Source of the DNA: Clostridia bacterium
GTDB taxonomy: Bacteria; Bacillota_A; Clostridia; Oscillospirales; CAG-272
Direction of reading: 5' to 3'
Length of the DNA stretch: 64,000 bases
Assembly: GCA_017632155.1 (NCBI GenBank)
Contig: JAGBRZ010000185.1
Location: forward strand, 36,023-100,022
Each line of letters begins with the position of its first letter. The stretch's first letter is position 1. The notes under the pieces were generated by a model that did not search any database, was not told where the DNA came from, and saw only the letters and a list, made by a program, of their open reading frames with translations. Shown here piece after piece: positions 33,396 to 42,087 of the stretch. The translations under genes were made by a program, and so were the position numbers.

Positions 33396-33650
33396 TTATA
33401 ATGTACTGCCGATATTGCCCCACCAGTCGGGGGCGATATACCATGCTTTATCGGTTTCAGACCAGACGAGGCAGATGCCCCTGAAAAAATCTGCGCTGTC
33501 CAGGGTCAGGATTTTGCCGTTTTCGGTTTTCAGGTGAATTTCATAAGGCGCCGATTCATAATCGATCACCTTGGTTGTGTATGTGCCGTCGGTTATGTAG
33601 ACGGTTTCGTTGTAACGCAGGGCGTCTTCCAGTTTTTGCAGCCAGAACAT
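33396..33650 (-). CDS. hypothetical protein, 84 aa
   Basis: Begins MFWLQKLEDALRYNETVYITDG; small beta barrel-like sequence (YTTKVIDYESAPYEIHLKTENG). Not recognised. Confidence 0.65.
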   Translation of the reverse strand: MFWLQKLEDALRYNETVYITDGTYTTKVIDYESAPYEIHLKTENGKILTLDSADFFRGICLVWSETDKAWYIAPDWWGNIGSTL

Positions 33651-33659
33651 AACTCCTCC

Positions 33660-33905
33660 TCAATCCGGGACACACTGGATGTACAGGTTTACGTAGTTGC
33701 AGCAGTAGTCTGGTTCGGCGGTGTGGAATTTACAGTCCGGGATTTCCTCGATGATCTCCCAGCTCTTTTCCTCCGCCAGAGCTTTTTCGGTCTGAAGGGT
33801 TTCGTTATAGGCTTCGATGGCTTCCGGCATGGTATGTTTTACGGCGAGGATGTCAAAATTTCTCATGCCGTCTTCGCCCCACTCCATGATGAGAATGTAG
33901 TGCAT
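33660..33905 (-). CDS. hypothetical protein, 81 aa
   Basis: Strand-helix-strand with HYILIMEWGEDGMRNFDILAV and a PEAIEAYNETL helix, then CCNYVNLYIQ. Not recognised. Confidence 0.65.
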   Translation of the reverse strand: MHYILIMEWGEDGMRNFDILAVKHTMPEAIEAYNETLQTEKALAEEKSWEIIEEIPDCKFHTAEPDYCCNYVNLYIQCVPD

Positions 33906-33917
33906 ATTAGTCCTCCT

Positions 33918-34187
33918 TTACGGGGTATAATCGAATTCTCCGGGGCCTCCGGAGTCTTGTACGTATTGTATACAGGCCTCAACGGAAAACGTGGTTCCGT
34001 ATTCCGGCCACTGGTCGAAAGTTTCTGGGGAGTCGAAGTGGGAAAGGATCATCAGGACGAGATGTTCGATGGTCGTTTTCGGGGCATATCCGATTTCTGT
34101 GATCCAGTCGGCTATTCGGTCACAGTCGCATTTTTGCTGTTCGGCGGTGCCTGGGATGTATGTCCATCGGCCGTATGTATCGACCAT
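33918..34187 (-). CDS. hypothetical protein, 89 aa
   Basis: Acidic helical protein (RIADWITEIGYAPKTTIEHL). Not recognised. Followed by an AT-rich gap of 34 bases before the NMNAT stop. Confidence 0.6.
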   Translation of the reverse strand: MVDTYGRWTYIPGTAEQQKCDCDRIADWITEIGYAPKTTIEHLVLMILSHFDSPETFDQWPEYGTTFSVEACIQYVQDSGGPGEFDYTP

Positions 34188-34221
34188 GGTTAGTCCTCCA
34201 GTCTGGTTTCGTAGATTTCGT

Positions 34222-34788
34222 TTAAGCTATACATTTATTTCCGCCATAGAATTCTACCGTCAGCAGTTCGCGGCGGATTTCGTCGTACATTTTATGAAGC
34301 CGGGGGTTGACCAGATCCATCCATTCCTTTCGTCTGTCTTCCACCATCAGCTGGCGGAGCATGGTGGCGGAGATGGGCAGTTCGTTACGGTTGATGATCA
34401 GTTCGGTGGTGTTTTTCAGGTCTTCTTTGGAAAACCAACCGCTGCGGGATTCGTCGTTGCCGTAGATCATGATTTCGGGGTTCTTGAATATGTAGCGATC
34501 TACGTTATCCAGCAGGTATCTGCCCCATTCCGGCCGGATATCGGTTTCGTTTGTCAGATCCGGCAGGGCATAGATCATGATATTGGGATCGTCGCCGTAC
34601 ACGGTTCTCAGCATTTTGGTACGGGTATTGATATTCAGCGGATTCCGCTCGGTGCCGCATTCCTGAGCGCTGCCAATCAGAATCAGCAGGCGGTCGCACA
34701 GCATCAGGCCGGTTTCCACCAGTTTTTCGTGGCCTTTATGGAAAGTCTGGAATCTGCCGACGATCAGGCCAGTGTCATATGGTTTCAT
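34222..34788 (-). CDS. nicotinamide-nucleotide adenylyltransferase (NadR/NadM type)
   Basis: 188 residues, a single nucleotidyltransferase Rossmann domain. GRFQTFHKGH (11-20) is the (H/T)xGH motif with F-Q-P/T-F-H-x-G-H, and LPISATMLR (137-145) is the ISxTxxR motif. GSAQECGTERNPLN is the segment that binds NMN in NadM/NadR. The reaction makes NAD+ from NMN and ATP. It overlaps the 34775 gene. Phages use such enzymes to keep NAD+ up during infection, including against NAD-depleting defences. A NadR-kinase-like P-loop protein is encoded at 54744. Confidence 0.9.
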   Translation of the reverse strand: MKPYDTGLIVGRFQTFHKGHEKLVETGLMLCDRLLILIGSAQECGTERNPLNINTRTKMLRTVYGDDPNIMIYALPDLTNETDIRPEWGRYLLDNVDRYIFKNPEIMIYGNDESRSGWFSKEDLKNTTELIINRNELPISATMLRQLMVEDRRKEWMDLVNPRLHKMYDEIRRELLTVEFYGGNKCIA

Positions 34789-35326
34789 CTTGTACCTCCT
34801 TGATATAATCTTCGATGGCGTCTTCGATGGTACGCCAGTAGGCGTCGTTATAGGTGAAGTCGCCGGACTGGCGGGACTCTACCAGATCCAGGATTTCGTA
34901 GTAGTCGGGGTTCAGGTCTTCCGGGATTTCGCCATAGGACACCATTTCTTCCCATTTCTGTTCTACGTCGGACTTCATGCCTTCTTTCATAAGCTCGTTT
35001 TTGAGGTTATAGATTTCCAGTTCGGTCAGTTCGATGGTTTTGGTGCCGAGGTCGAATTTGGTGGATGGGATTACGTTGGCAAGGTCACGGAAGCGGATGT
35101 ATTCGCCAAGCTCTCCGTCGTACCATCCGTCGTAGCCGTACAGGTGCTTCATATCGGTATACAAAGGGACGATGCCGAGCTGTTCTATCATCAGATCCCA
35201 ATCGCGGATGTCTGTAACAGATACGGGGATGAAGCCGGATTCCTGCAGGATGGTTTTATAGGAATGGCTGGTCTTCGGGATATGCACATGGGTGATTCTG
35301 GGGGTTTTATACAGTTCGATTACCAT
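34775..35326 (-). CDS. hypothetical protein, 183 aa
   Basis: Begins with IELYKTPRITHVHIPKTSHSYKTI; contains YTDMKHLYGYDGWYDGELGEYIR and a helical end. It precedes and overlaps the NMNAT gene by 14 bases, so it is co-translated with it and may be functionally linked. Not recognised. Confidence 0.7.
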   Translation of the reverse strand: MVIELYKTPRITHVHIPKTSHSYKTILQESGFIPVSVTDIRDWDLMIEQLGIVPLYTDMKHLYGYDGWYDGELGEYIRFRDLANVIPSTKFDLGTKTIELTELEIYNLKNELMKEGMKSDVEQKWEEMVSYGEIPEDLNPDYYEILDLVESRQSGDFTYNDAYWRTIEDAIEDYIKEVQDETI

Positions 35327-35339
35327 GGGAATTCCTCCT

Positions 35340-36176
35340 TTACAGGTGTTTGTACAGTTCGGAAATAAATTTCAGGGAGGCGTGGATGGTTTCTTTGTTA
35401 ATGGAATAGGTGGCGCAGTAATATTCGCGGCCGAGGAGCAGGACGGTTTTCGGGAACGGGGTATCGTCAAAGACCTGATCCGGGAGGTCGACGTAGTCTT
35501 CATCGAATCTGGTGTTCAGGACTTCTTTCTGGTACCATTCTGCCTGTTCTCTGCTCTGAAAAGTGACCAGCTTGGAAAAGCTCGGGTCGCTGTCCCAGGC
35601 GGAGTAGGGGACATCGATTTCCGTTTCTTCCGGCGGGGTGATTTGCGGTTTGCCGAATTTGTCGGTGAACGCTTTGCTGAAATATTTGTCCGCTTCCAGG
35701 ATCAGCTGGGCCCGTTCGTGGATTTTGCCACGGTCTTTGTACGGGATCAACAAAAGGAATTCGGCTTTGTCGGTCATATTAGCACTGCACATTGACCAGA
35801 AGTCCAGATAACATTCAGCGTTTGGGCCAAGCAGAACTTCCAGATTGGTGAAATACTCGATCATCCACTGCTGCCAGTCTTCCGGGATGTTTTTGTAGCC
35901 GATGTCCAATTCGCCGTCCAGAATATTGTACAGGCAGTCGCCGTCGTATTCCATGGCCAGAACCATATATGCCACGCCGTCTCTGGTTGCCACATAGGCG
36001 TATGTGGGCTGGTCACAGTAGGCTTCGTACAGATCCCGCTCTGCCGGGGAAAGGAAACTGGGGTCGTTGAAGTTTTGCGGGTTATAGGGGTCGATAAGTT
36101 CTCCGCCGCTGTTGCAGCGGTATGTAAGATTTCCGAGGTGGATTTTGTAATCCTGATCGTTATAGATGGTTTTCAT
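35340..36176 (-). CDS. hypothetical protein, 278 aa
   Basis: The start is ATG 36176 (MKTIYNDQDYKIHLGNLTYR) after AGGAGGAACCAT; a longer frame runs into the neighbour without a ribosome site. Contains AYVATRDGVAYMVLAMEYDG, a helical middle and FQSREQAEWYQKEVLN. Not recognised. Confidence 0.7.
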   Translation of the reverse strand: MKTIYNDQDYKIHLGNLTYRCNSGGELIDPYNPQNFNDPSFLSPAERDLYEAYCDQPTYAYVATRDGVAYMVLAMEYDGDCLYNILDGELDIGYKNIPEDWQQWMIEYFTNLEVLLGPNAECYLDFWSMCSANMTDKAEFLLLIPYKDRGKIHERAQLILEADKYFSKAFTDKFGKPQITPPEETEIDVPYSAWDSDPSFSKLVTFQSREQAEWYQKEVLNTRFDEDYVDLPDQVFDDTPFPKTVLLLGREYYCATYSINKETIHASLKFISELYKHL

Positions 36177-36477
36177 ATGGTTCCTCCTGTTTAATAATTT
36201 TCTTAATACAATCCGGGTATACCGCGATGATTTCTCCCTTCGGGAAATGCCAGTTTTCGAGTTCGGTGTTCTGCTTTTCCACTTTGATCTGAGAGTATAC
36301 AAGATCGGCGATATCCGGGAAAGGAGCTCGGGTAATGACGCCGCTAAGCTCAACACGGGTATTATTAGGGCATACGATATCCACAATAACACATTTGCCG
36401 GGAGACATATCGACGAGACGAATTCCGCAACTGTTTTTTCCTCCGTTATTTTTGAAATCACGCATGGTGTACAGCAT
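36160..36477 (-). CDS. hypothetical protein, 105 aa
   Basis: Start at ATG 36477 after GAAAGGAATAAAA. Beta-rich (KNSCGIRLVDMSPGKCVIVDIVC; TRVELSGVITRAPF) and a short KIIKQEEPYENHL end overlapping the next start. Not recognised. Confidence 0.68.
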   Translation of the reverse strand: MLYTMRDFKNNGGKNSCGIRLVDMSPGKCVIVDIVCPNNTRVELSGVITRAPFPDIADLVYSQIKVEKQNTELENWHFPKGEIIAVYPDCIKKIIKQEEPYENHL

Positions 36478-36488
36478 TTTTATTCCTT

Positions 36489-37100
36489 TCAGTGCTGCCC
36501 GAACCAGACAGCTTCTCCTTTCTTTAATTTCCAGCAGTTTGCATCGGTTCTTACGCAGTCGCCGCAGTGGCCGCTGCATTCTTTGGCGTGCTCCGGGATA
36601 TAGGACTCGTCCGACTTGAACTTGACCCAGCTTTCCGGGAAGTTGTTCGGATTCGGGCATGGAAAATCCCCCCATCTGGAGTACACGATCCGCAGATTGG
36701 AGGGAATGAGGTGCCGTTCGGCTATGTATTTGTTGACCAGCTCATATTTCTTGGTGAAGCAGAGGAAACTGGTCTGTTTATGGGCCCGGGCGAGCTTGCA
36801 CATTCTCCGCAGGAAATCTTCGCTCGGGATGTCTCCTGAGCTGAACCAGCGGAAGAACTTATAGGGGATATCTTTCAGGTACAGATCGATGTCTGTGAAG
36901 AACCGGTCGGGGTCGGCGTTCCAGAGATCAAGATTCCGCTGGAGGCAGCTTTTGACGTTCTGGAACACGAAACGGCCGTGAGTGGCGTAGCACAGCTTTT
37001 TGCAGGGAGCGTCCTCCCGGCAGGTCTGGATGGGCGGCAGGTTTACGGCGGGGATTCTGTCGCCGAGTTTGGAAATGCCGTTGGTTATGTGTACCGGCAT
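36489..37100 (-). CDS. GP88 family protein
   Basis: Start ATG 37100 (MPVHITNGISKLG) after GGAGGGAATCAAA. NLPPIQTCREDAPCKKLCYA (20-39) is the opening cysteine cluster, then NVKSCLQRNLDLW, FRWFSSGDI, LCFTKKYELVNKYI and the closing cysteines CSGHCGDCVRTDANCW. This matches the gene 88 product domain of mycobacteriophages and relatives. The fold with many cysteines may bind metal or an Fe-S cluster; the function is unknown. Confidence 0.85.
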   Translation of the reverse strand: MPVHITNGISKLGDRIPAVNLPPIQTCREDAPCKKLCYATHGRFVFQNVKSCLQRNLDLWNADPDRFFTDIDLYLKDIPYKFFRWFSSGDIPSEDFLRRMCKLARAHKQTSFLCFTKKYELVNKYIAERHLIPSNLRIVYSRWGDFPCPNPNNFPESWVKFKSDESYIPEHAKECSGHCGDCVRTDANCWKLKKGEAVWFGQH

Positions 37101-37136
37101 TTTGATTCCCTCCAATCTATTTGGTTTTGAATGAGC

Positions 37137-37328
37137 TTATGGTTCTATGACTTCGTAGCGGAGGACAAGTCCTCTTGCCTTATCCCGTTCTAACAGCTCT
37201 ATAGTATGCTTGTCGTAGCGTTCTTGCGTAGGCGGTGTTGTATTAAATGGGATATTTGGCAATTCAGCAACCGTGTCGATGATTTTCTCTGTGTCGGGGG
37301 ATTCGTGCCATACGTATTTGATTTTCAT
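37137..37328 (-). CDS. hypothetical protein, 63 aa
   Basis: Small alpha/beta protein (IKYVWHESPDTEKIIDTVAE, ERDKARGLVLRYEV). Overlaps the next gene by 4 bases. Not recognised. Confidence 0.65.
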   Translation of the reverse strand: MKIKYVWHESPDTEKIIDTVAELPNIPFNTTPPTQERYDKHTIELLERDKARGLVLRYEVIEP

Positions 37329-37765
37329 TCTGTGTCCTCGCTAAGGATCTCATCGAGTTTAGCATCGGCGGCACACCATCCGCAGTCACATTCGGCTCTG
37401 CCGTTTTTCACGCGGACAGTCCTGCCACAATAAGGACATGAGAAGCGTTTATGGTCGTGGGGATGTTCGTAATCATACAGGAACATATTATTCTGGTCTT
37501 CGATACGTTCAGCCAGCTCTTCCAGACACTGAACAACGGAATAACACCGGTTGATCAACATCTTTTTTGCTCTCGTTTCTGCGGTTCTGGTCATGATTTC
37601 ACAGATGTGATCTGCGAAGATGTTGAAATCCAGTTCCACGCCGCCGACAATGAAAGAGACATCGAGAGTACCGTCTTCGTTGAACTTGAAATGGGGGTCT
37701 GTTATCTTCAAAGACTCGATAATAATACGCTTGGCAGCAGCGTCCTTATTAATATCAATTTTCAT
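37325..37765 (-). CDS. protein with C-terminal zinc ribbon, 146 aa
   Basis: An N-terminal alpha/beta part (IIIESLKITDPHFKF, GVELDFNIFADHI), a helix with RAKKMLINRCYSVVQCLEEL, and a zinc ribbon RFSCPYCGRTVRVKNGRAECDCGWCAAD reduced here to its two CxxC groups (about 110-132). Function unknown. Confidence 0.72.
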   Translation of the reverse strand: MKIDINKDAAAKRIIIESLKITDPHFKFNEDGTLDVSFIVGGVELDFNIFADHICEIMTRTAETRAKKMLINRCYSVVQCLEELAERIEDQNNMFLYDYEHPHDHKRFSCPYCGRTVRVKNGRAECDCGWCAADAKLDEILSEDTE

Positions 37766-38700
37766 CTTACGCCTACCCTTTCCATGACCTTCTTGGTGAA
37801 GGTATCCAGTTCGGGGTGACCGTCGATGATGCGGCCCCAGTTGTTTTCCCGGTAGTTGGCGGTCTGGCGTCTCGGGGCGTTATGGGTTACCTTATCGGAC
37901 ATGGCGTTGATGGCGCCCCAGGCGGTTCCCATGAACTTCTGGATATCCGGGGCGAAGTAGCAGACCATGTACTCTTCCTTATTCTTCTTGACGGTTTCCT
38001 TCCGGCGGTCGGTGTCGTCCTCATTTACCGGGTACATTTCGTCCAGGATTTCGTTCAACTGGTCTCTGGTGATCATGGCGTTGGCCAGGTCGTCGGCTTT
38101 CTTATCGAGGTTATACATATACTCTTCACTGAAGGCCAGCACTTCCCGGGCTTCTTCAATCTTGGCGTTCAGGTCGCCGACGTGTCTGGCTTTCCACTGT
38201 CTGGCGGCGCCGCTGAAGGCCAGGTTCAGGGTGTTATTGCAGACTACACGGATGGGGGTTACGCAGGCTCGGATGGCGCCGGTTCCGTCATGGGAATTGG
38301 TGAAGCAGAGGTACGGGTCAACTTCGTCTCCGGCCACCTTCGTCTGGGGGAGTTTGGCAAGGAGCCAGATGGTTCTGCCGTTCCGCAGGCTGCCGGCGGT
38401 TTCGTAATGCACATCGCCGCCGATCAGGTTATCGGTGAAGGAGAAGGCGTCGGTGTTCTGGCAGATGCGGTATTTGTCGGTTACAACGCCGAGGGTGGTG
38501 TCGTCCTTGGATCTTACGTTGGCTTTCCAGCCGGGGATTTCGATTCCGGCTTCGGTGAAAATGGGGCGGGAGACTACGTCCCAGTCCAGTCCGGCGAGGC
38601 GAAGGGCTTCTCCGCTGGTGGGGGCGGTTTCTACGCGGGTTCCGAGGGAATGCCAGGGCTTTTCTCTTACGTACATCATAGATTCTACGTTGTGTGCCAT
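37762..38700 (-). CDS. DUF932 / TIGR03299 phage-plasmid protein
   Basis: 312 residues. Starts MAHNVESMMYVREKPWHSLG with W-H-x-L-G, then KANVRSKDDTTLGVVTDKYR, SLRNGRTIWLLAKLP, CFTNSHDGTGAIRACVTPIR and VCNNTLNLA, the classical blocks of the TIGR03299/DUF932 family. The family is common in plasmids and phages; its function is unsettled. Confidence 0.92.
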   Translation of the reverse strand: MAHNVESMMYVREKPWHSLGTRVETAPTSGEALRLAGLDWDVVSRPIFTEAGIEIPGWKANVRSKDDTTLGVVTDKYRICQNTDAFSFTDNLIGGDVHYETAGSLRNGRTIWLLAKLPQTKVAGDEVDPYLCFTNSHDGTGAIRACVTPIRVVCNNTLNLAFSGAARQWKARHVGDLNAKIEEAREVLAFSEEYMYNLDKKADDLANAMITRDQLNEILDEMYPVNEDDTDRRKETVKKNKEEYMVCYFAPDIQKFMGTAWGAINAMSDKVTHNAPRRQTANYRENNWGRIIDGHPELDTFTKKVMERVGVR

Positions 38701-38714
38701 ATGTATTTCTCCTT

Positions 38715-38981
38715 TTATATGTTAGATTTCGGGTCGAAGTCTTCTTCTTCGGTGACCTTATAATAGCAGTATGTGCTGTCGTTTCCGTAATACAGGGTCA
38801 CCATTTGCTCTTCACTGTTGACCATCAGGGCGTGATAATCGCATTCTGCCTCGAATGTGGAAACACGGATTTCCTCAAGGGCGAGGATGAGGGCGTATTC
38901 AAGAGGATATTCACGGTATTTTTCGGGGACTTCTACCGGGGATTCCTGGTCGCCCCGGCTGTACCAGATTTGTATGTACAT
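38715..38981 (-). CDS. hypothetical protein, 88 aa
   Basis: Acidic; IQIWYSRGDQESPVEVPEKYR, a PLEYALILALEEIRVST helix and YHALMVNSEEQMVTLYYG. Not recognised. Confidence 0.65.
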   Translation of the reverse strand: MYIQIWYSRGDQESPVEVPEKYREYPLEYALILALEEIRVSTFEAECDYHALMVNSEEQMVTLYYGNDSTYCYYKVTEEEDFDPKSNI

Positions 38982-38983
38982 GG

Positions 38984-39508
38984 TTAGCCCTCCTGTGCAA
39001 GCTTGAGATTAGTCTGCAGGGTTTGCGGGATGTCCAGCTGTGCTTTGATGGAAGACTTCATTTTTCTTAAAAGATCTTTTTCCAGTTCTTCGATGATGTG
39101 CAGCGTATTCCAGTGCTTCAGAACATACTGACAGTTGGCTTCTTCTTTGTGTGAGAAAAATTTACTGTCACCAGCATAGCAGACAAGACCTTCATGCGGA
39201 CTGTACCGCAATGTGAAATAAGCAGTACCGCCATAAGTCGGATACATTGTACTGATAACGACACATTCAATATCGGCAAGTCTGCCAGTTTTCGTTATAA
39301 AATGATATTCCTTCAGTTTTTGACCAAGCTCTTCCAGCTGTTTGCAGATTGCTTCGTATTTTGCTTCCATACCGGCGTTGATCAGGGGCTGGATAGTGGA
39401 TTTGGCTTCGTCGGCTGCGGCTTTGGCGGCTTTATATTCTGCCATCAGGGCGGCGAATTTGTCTTCCGGCGGGGATTCGTATTCTACAGTTACTTTGATT
39501 TTGCTCAT
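38984..39508 (-). CDS. hypothetical coiled-coil protein, 174 aa
   Basis: N-terminal helix (MAEYKAAKAAADEAKSTIQP) and further coiled-coil (EAICKQLEELGQKLKEYHF), then a beta section TMYPTYGGTAYFTLRYSPHE. Not recognised. Confidence 0.7.
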   Translation of the reverse strand: MSKIKVTVEYESPPEDKFAALMAEYKAAKAAADEAKSTIQPLINAGMEAKYEAICKQLEELGQKLKEYHFITKTGRLADIECVVISTMYPTYGGTAYFTLRYSPHEGLVCYAGDSKFFSHKEEANCQYVLKHWNTLHIIEELEKDLLRKMKSSIKAQLDIPQTLQTNLKLAQEG

Positions 39509-39792
39509 TGGTATATTTCCTCTCTGATTTTGATCATTGCCATCCTCTTCAGCTCGATGGTGTCTTTCGTCAGGATTCCGTCTTCGGCGAACTGGATGAT
39601 TTCCTCGAAGGTGATTTCGGGGATCATCTTGTCGAGGAAGTTTACGAACATATCCTTGCCGACGTGGTAGTTTTTATGGGCGTGGGCGAGGATGTTGTCG
39701 ATCAGGTCTCTGGTGAAGGGGGCAGACATGGGCTCAGGGAACTGGTCGGACAGGTATTCCTTGAATGCGGTTTCGTTGAAGCCGTCTCTCAT
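39505..39792 (-). CDS. hypothetical protein, 95 aa
   Basis: Helical, no distinctive motif (FKEYLSDQFPEPMSAPFTRD; MFVNFLDKMIPEITFEEIIQ). Overlaps the next start by 4 bases. Not recognised. Confidence 0.68.
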   Translation of the reverse strand: MRDGFNETAFKEYLSDQFPEPMSAPFTRDLIDNILAHAHKNYHVGKDMFVNFLDKMIPEITFEEIIQFAEDGILTKDTIELKRMAMIKIREEIYQ

Positions 39793-39793
39793 G

Positions 39794-40144
39794 TCAGTTC
39801 ACCACCCAGTTTCTGTCGGAAGGCCGATATGTATAATTTTCGATTCTGCCGCTATAGCGGATTTTTATAAGCTCGTCGTCCTTTACGGTTTCGGTGCCTT
39901 TGCTGTCCATGATCAGGCTGCAGATATCGCCGGTTTGCCAGTCTTCTACGTCGGTTTCGTATGCGAACACATTGCCGTTTGCGGTCATCAGAGACAGCCA
40001 ACCGTATGATTCTTCAGTGGCGATCACTATGGCGGTTTCGGGGTATATGTTTTTTGGTTTGGTTGTGGTTACGGCAGCCACGCCTGCTGCAACGGCCAGA
40101 AACAGAGCAATGGCGAGGACGGCGGCTTTGTCTTTAGCGTTCAT
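39794..40144 (-). CDS. membrane-anchored protein, 116 aa
   Basis: An N-terminal signal anchor (KDKAAVLAIALFLAVAAGVA, about 4-23) followed by an external beta domain (YPETAIVIATEESYGWLSLM; GNVFAYETDVEDWQTGD; LIKIRYSGRIENY). Similar signal-anchored small domains occur in phages, function unknown. Could also be a signal peptide. Confidence 0.7.
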   Translation of the reverse strand: MNAKDKAAVLAIALFLAVAAGVAAVTTTKPKNIYPETAIVIATEESYGWLSLMTANGNVFAYETDVEDWQTGDICSLIMDSKGTETVKDDELIKIRYSGRIENYTYRPSDRNWVVN

Positions 40145-40153
40145 AATTCCTCC

Positions 40154-40810
40154 TTAGTTGAGAAGTATGGCATCGGTATACGGGAATCCCTTATAATCTC
40201 TGTCGCAGACGGCTTCAATGGGCATTTCATCGTATTCCAGATCCATGCAGCAGCAGATACACTTCGTTTTTTCTTCCGCTTTTTCAGGGCTGTCGGCTTT
40301 GACAAATACGGTGGCGTATCTGGTTTCCGATACGGTTACCTTATAGTATTTATCCATCATAGAACAGCGCCCTTCCTTATCGGTTGCGCGTGACCAGTCA
40401 CAGGTATTGTCTGCGCTTTTGGGGCACATACTGCACAGCATCATCTTTGTGCCGCAGACAGGACAGAAGATTTGGTATCCGTCTCTTTCGGGTTCCCAGA
40501 ACAGGGTGACTTCGCTGCCGCAGTCGGGGCACGGTTCTGTCACCTGGCGGGCGGAACAGGATTTGGGGGCTGTCCGGAGTTCGGGATTCGAAATTGCGGT
40601 TGGTTCTTCGTCGGGCTGGTTGGCGTTATAACACTGGCGAATCATTTCAATATCACCGTCATCTGCCTGGAAGCTGCCGTCCAGATAACTTCCGACAGGC
40701 AAAGCGATTTCTCTTCTGTTAGCTTGTTCCAATGCTTCTTTCAGCGTATTGGCAGTGAGTTCTACGATTCCGGTCATGCCCCAATAAACGGGAACTTTCC
40801 ATTTCTTCAT
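40154..40810 (-). CDS. DpnD-like and zinc-ribbon composite protein, 218 aa
   Basis: Three parts. Residues 1-65 are a DpnD-like unit (KWKVPVYWGMTGIVELTANT, a LKEALEQANRREIALP helix, then SYLDGSFQADD). Residues 85-135 hold a zinc ribbon (EPCPDCGSEVTLF, FCPVCGTKMMLCSMC). Residues 150-218 are a second DpnD-like unit (YYKVTVSETRYATVFVKADS, PEKAEEKTK). The repetition suggests duplication of a small unit also seen in the 30639 gene. Function unknown. Confidence 0.72.
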   Translation of the reverse strand: MKKWKVPVYWGMTGIVELTANTLKEALEQANRREIALPVGSYLDGSFQADDGDIEMIRQCYNANQPDEEPTAISNPELRTAPKSCSARQVTEPCPDCGSEVTLFWEPERDGYQIFCPVCGTKMMLCSMCPKSADNTCDWSRATDKEGRCSMMDKYYKVTVSETRYATVFVKADSPEKAEEKTKCICCCMDLEYDEMPIEAVCDRDYKGFPYTDAILLN

Positions 40811-40820
40811 GCTTACCTCC

Positions 40821-41252
40821 TCAATGCGTTATTCCAGTAATCTCATACAGATTCCGGCGAATGGGCTCGTCATCTTCCGGAAGCCAGTTCTGCGGTTGGG
40901 TACCTTCCGGAAGATCTTCTCTGTATTCTTCCGGGAAATTATAGTAATCCCGAATGCTCTGTATCATTTCCTCTTCATACCAATATACGGGGTTCCAGAA
41001 GCTGGGATACTCCGGAACAGGAAGAATGGCAATTCTGTCGTCTTCATACGGAATATCTTTATAGTCTTCCTCAGAATCCTTAAACAACTTCTGGATGGTG
41101 CCTGTAAAATCATCCAGCCAAATGCCGCCGAGAAATTCTACTACGTCGTTATTGTCGGAAAACTGAAATCCGGCTTCGGTCAGTTTTTCTTTGGCATTTT
41201 CTACTTCTTCATGAGACAGAAGATAGCCGTATTCGTGTACACCGTACATCAT
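40821..41252 (-). CDS. hypothetical protein, 143 aa
   Basis: Contains MMYGVHEYGYLLSHEEVENA, KEKLTEAGFQFSDNNDVVEF and acidic stretches. Not recognised. Overlaps the next gene. Confidence 0.68.
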   Translation of the reverse strand: MMYGVHEYGYLLSHEEVENAKEKLTEAGFQFSDNNDVVEFLGGIWLDDFTGTIQKLFKDSEEDYKDIPYEDDRIAILPVPEYPSFWNPVYWYEEEMIQSIRDYYNFPEEYREDLPEGTQPQNWLPEDDEPIRRNLYEITGITH

Positions 41253-41803
41253 GCTTCTTTTCTCCTTCCCTTCCGGCTGATTTCCCAGCCGTATACTGCA
41301 GCGATGGCGTCGCCTAAACGATATGTATAGCGGCTCAGATCCCGTGTGGTCAGGGTTCCGGCCAGATGCTTTTCGATGAGACTGCTGATTCTGTTCTCGG
41401 TATCACCGGATGGGGTGGGCTTTACGGCACGATATGTATAGTAGTTCGTGCCGTCGTGGTGGGATTCTGCACAGATCAGATCGTCATGCTCATCTATGTA
41501 CCAATGGCATTCGCTATCGCCTCTGAGTTTGCTGTACAGGCAGTCTGCAATATTGCCGCTTCTGATGATATCTGCGGCGCGGTGCTTACCGTCCCACAGA
41601 CCCAGTTCGGCAATGAGGAGGATGGGTGTGTGCAGGTTGACGTTCAGGTTTGTGCGTTCGTCGCCCAGATACAGGTCGTTCCGTTCTGCGGCGAGATAAT
41701 AGGCTTCGGGGTCGTCGGGGTCGAGGTCGGGATATTCTTCGGCAAGAAAATCCTGCCAGTTTTCCATTTCGATTTCAGAATTCCAGATTGAATGTTTTAC
41801 CAT
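41249..41803 (-). CDS. hypothetical protein, 184 aa
   Basis: Contains LDPDDPEAYYLAAERNDLYL, NVNLHTPILLIAELGLWDGK, CHWYIDEHDDLICAESHHDG and a basic C-terminus (SRKGRRKEA). HHDG and HTPIL are conserved-looking. Not recognised. Confidence 0.68.
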   Translation of the reverse strand: MVKHSIWNSEIEMENWQDFLAEEYPDLDPDDPEAYYLAAERNDLYLGDERTNLNVNLHTPILLIAELGLWDGKHRAADIIRSGNIADCLYSKLRGDSECHWYIDEHDDLICAESHHDGTNYYTYRAVKPTPSGDTENRISSLIEKHLAGTLTTRDLSRYTYRLGDAIAAVYGWEISRKGRRKEA

Positions 41804-41805
41804 GA

Positions 41806-41982
41806 TTACCTCACCTTCGATATGGTTTTGCCGTTCAGCTTCAGGATGACCTTGGCGGCGTATTTATAGTCTACGGCCTGTCTGGCGTGGCGGATCAGGG
41901 CGGTCTGGTCGAATTCCGATTCCGGGAAGTCCCGCTGGTCGAAGCACTGGCCGCTCTGGTTTATGTATAAAATCTGGTACAT
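41806..41982 (-). CDS. small protein, 58 aa
   Basis: Begins MYQILYINQSGQCFDQRDFP; single domain, beta then basic helix. Start follows AGGAGTAAAAA. First gene downstream of the 42088 promoter. Not recognised. Confidence 0.62.
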   Translation of the reverse strand: MYQILYINQSGQCFDQRDFPESEFDQTALIRHARQAVDYKYAAKVILKLNGKTISKVR

Positions 41983-42087
41983 TTTTTACTCCTGCTTCTT
42001 TTCAGGTAGATGATATGTAATTAACTGCGGTAAAAAAACAGACACCTGTGTGGTGCGGCATTATATGCAGTAGATGCTATGTTACTA

